Of a stretch of 7,334 nucleotides of DNA, positions 6,598 to 7,334 are shown in pieces. The notes below the pieces were generated by a model. The model was not told where the DNA came from and did no database searches. It saw only the letters and a list, made by a program, of their open reading frames with translations. The translations under genes and the position numbers were made by a program. Numbering within the stretch: position 1 is the first letter of the stretch; every line of letters begins with the position of its first letter. Origin of the DNA: an uncultured Propionibacteriaceae bacterium (lineage in GTDB: Bacteria; Actinomycetota; Actinomycetes; Propionibacteriales; Propionibacteriaceae); contig CAKZJI010000035.1 in NCBI GenBank assembly GCA_936941515.1, forward strand, positions 1 to 7,334. Direction: 5' to 3'.

Positions 6598-7334
6598 ACC
6601 CGCCATCGCCACCCGTCCAAGCTTCGACTTCGGGGAGTTCCTGAAGAAGTACTCGATCGTTCTGATCCTGATCGCGTTCGTGATCTTGATCAGCATCATC
6701 ACCTCGGGCCGGTTCCTGCAGACGCAGAACCTTCTGAACGTCGTGGTGCAGGTTGCCCCGATCGGCATCATCGGCCTCGGCATGATGGCCGCCATCATTA
6801 CCAAGGGCATCGACCTGTCGGTGGGGTCGACAGTGGCGTTGTGCGCCATCGTGTCGGCCTCCCTGGCGCAGGTTCCCGGTCCGAACGCCTTCTTCCCGAA
6901 CCTGCCGGCGCTTCCGGTCGCCCTGGCGGTGGTGGTGGGGCTGGCGATGGGAACGCTGGTCGGCTCCGTCGTCGGCGGTCTGATCGCGGTCTTCAGGATT
7001 CCGCCTTTCGTCGCAACCCTCGGCATGATGACTGCGGCCCGCGGTTTCGCGAACATCTACAACGACGGCCGCCCCATCAGCAACACCGCGCCGAGGTTCA
7101 ATGAGCTCGGCGAAGGCATCATGCCGATCATCCTGCTGGCAGTTGTCGCCGTCGTCATGTGGTTTGTGCTGAACCGCACCCGGTTCGGTCGTCACGTCTA
7201 CGCCATCGGCGGCAACGAGATGGCTGCGAAGGTGTCCGGCATCTCGGTTCCGAAGACGCAGTTCAAGATCTACGCCCTGATCGGTCTGCTGGCAGGCCTG
7301 GCGGGTGTCATCCTGACCGCCCGCACCGGCTCGG
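6590..7334 (+). CDS. Sugar ABC transporter permease, RbsC family (3' end missing)
   Basis: An open frame runs from ATG 6590 to the window edge without a stop: 248 residues, about three quarters of the 320-340 usual for this family (BPD_transp_2). The protein has a short cytoplasmic N-terminus, a first membrane helix at about 22-40 and several more hydrophobic segments. Family landmarks are KGIDLSVGS (72-80), [18 protein letters not shown] (135-152) and [19 protein letters not shown] (200-218). The last resembles the cytoplasmic loop that contacts the ATPase in RbsC-like permeases. AAGGAA (6578-6583) lies six bases before the ATG, and the start overlaps the ATPase gene by eight bases. It is expected to form the homodimeric membrane channel of the importer with the double-NBD ATPase and the lipoprotein encoded upstream. 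Substrate specificity cannot be read from the permease alone. Confidence 0.93.
   Translation, partial: MTEPAIATRPSFDFGEFLKKYSIVLILIAFVILISIITSGRFLQTQNLLNVVVQVAPIGIIGLGMMAAIITKGIDLSVGSTVALCAIVSASLAQVPGPNAFFPNLPALPVALAVVVGLAMGTLVGSVVGGLIAVFRIPPFVATLGMMTAARGFANIYNDGRPISNTAPRFNELGEGIMPIILLAVVAVVMWFVLNRTRFGRHVYAIGGNEMAAKVSGISVPKTQFKIYALIGLLAGLAGVILTARTGS

Noticed and set aside
5320..7056. A 578-codon open frame on the minus strand
   Set aside because: It lies opposite the ATPase and permease genes, is low in complexity (rich in Arg, His, Asp, Gln), resembles no family I know and has no sensible start context. It is the usual antisense opening produced by GC-biased third positions.
1..7334. CRISPR array, tRNA/rRNA, insertion sequence, prophage or toxin-antitoxin genes
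   Set aside because: No regularly spaced repeats, no cloverleaf or rRNA-like segments, no transposase or integrase frames, and no small gene pairs outside the genes listed.

Overview
The window is GC-rich, with GTG as well as ATG starts, tightly packed genes and purine-rich ribosome binding sites. This points to a high-GC actinobacterium. Propionibacteriaceae is a reasonable but unproven guess from overall protein style. All real genes lie on the plus strand. I read it as part of a cyclitol (most likely myo-inositol) catabolism and uptake locus, cut at both ends.

Region 1 (1-2038) is a translationally coupled catabolic run. It holds the last codons of an IolE-like TIM-barrel isomerase/dehydratase, then an IolG-type inositol 2-dehydrogenase (GTG start inside a GTGA overlap), then an IolH-like sugar phosphate isomerase/epimerase. 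A GC-rich hairpin near 2086-2100 may end this transcript. Region 2 (2039-3810) holds a stand-alone CPA1-family Na+/H+ antiporter of 532 residues behind a 173-base gap with a candidate -10 box. Region 3 (3811-4013) is a 203-base intergenic stretch with a long-armed inverted repeat, a perfect TTGACA -35 hexamer and three copies of GTCGCNCA in mixed orientation. It looks like the control region of the next operon. Region 4 (4014-7334) is a CUT2-type (ribose/galactose/inositol family) sugar ABC importer: lipoprotein binding protein, double-NBD ATPase and permease, the last running off the window.

How they fit together: the importer would bring in a cyclitol or sugar. IolG would oxidise myo-inositol to scyllo-inosose (2-keto-myo-inositol) with NAD+, and the IolE-like enzyme would dehydrate the product. 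The IolH-like enzyme has no firmly established reaction. The antiporter is the outsider. It may support ion homeostasis during solute uptake, or it may simply sit there. The genes belong to known families. I see no CRISPR array, tRNA, rRNA, insertion sequence or clear sign of a new system. The most interesting unexplained material is the regulatory DNA between the antiporter and the ABC operon, the hairpin between the binding-protein and ATPase genes, and the poorly understood IolH-like enzyme.
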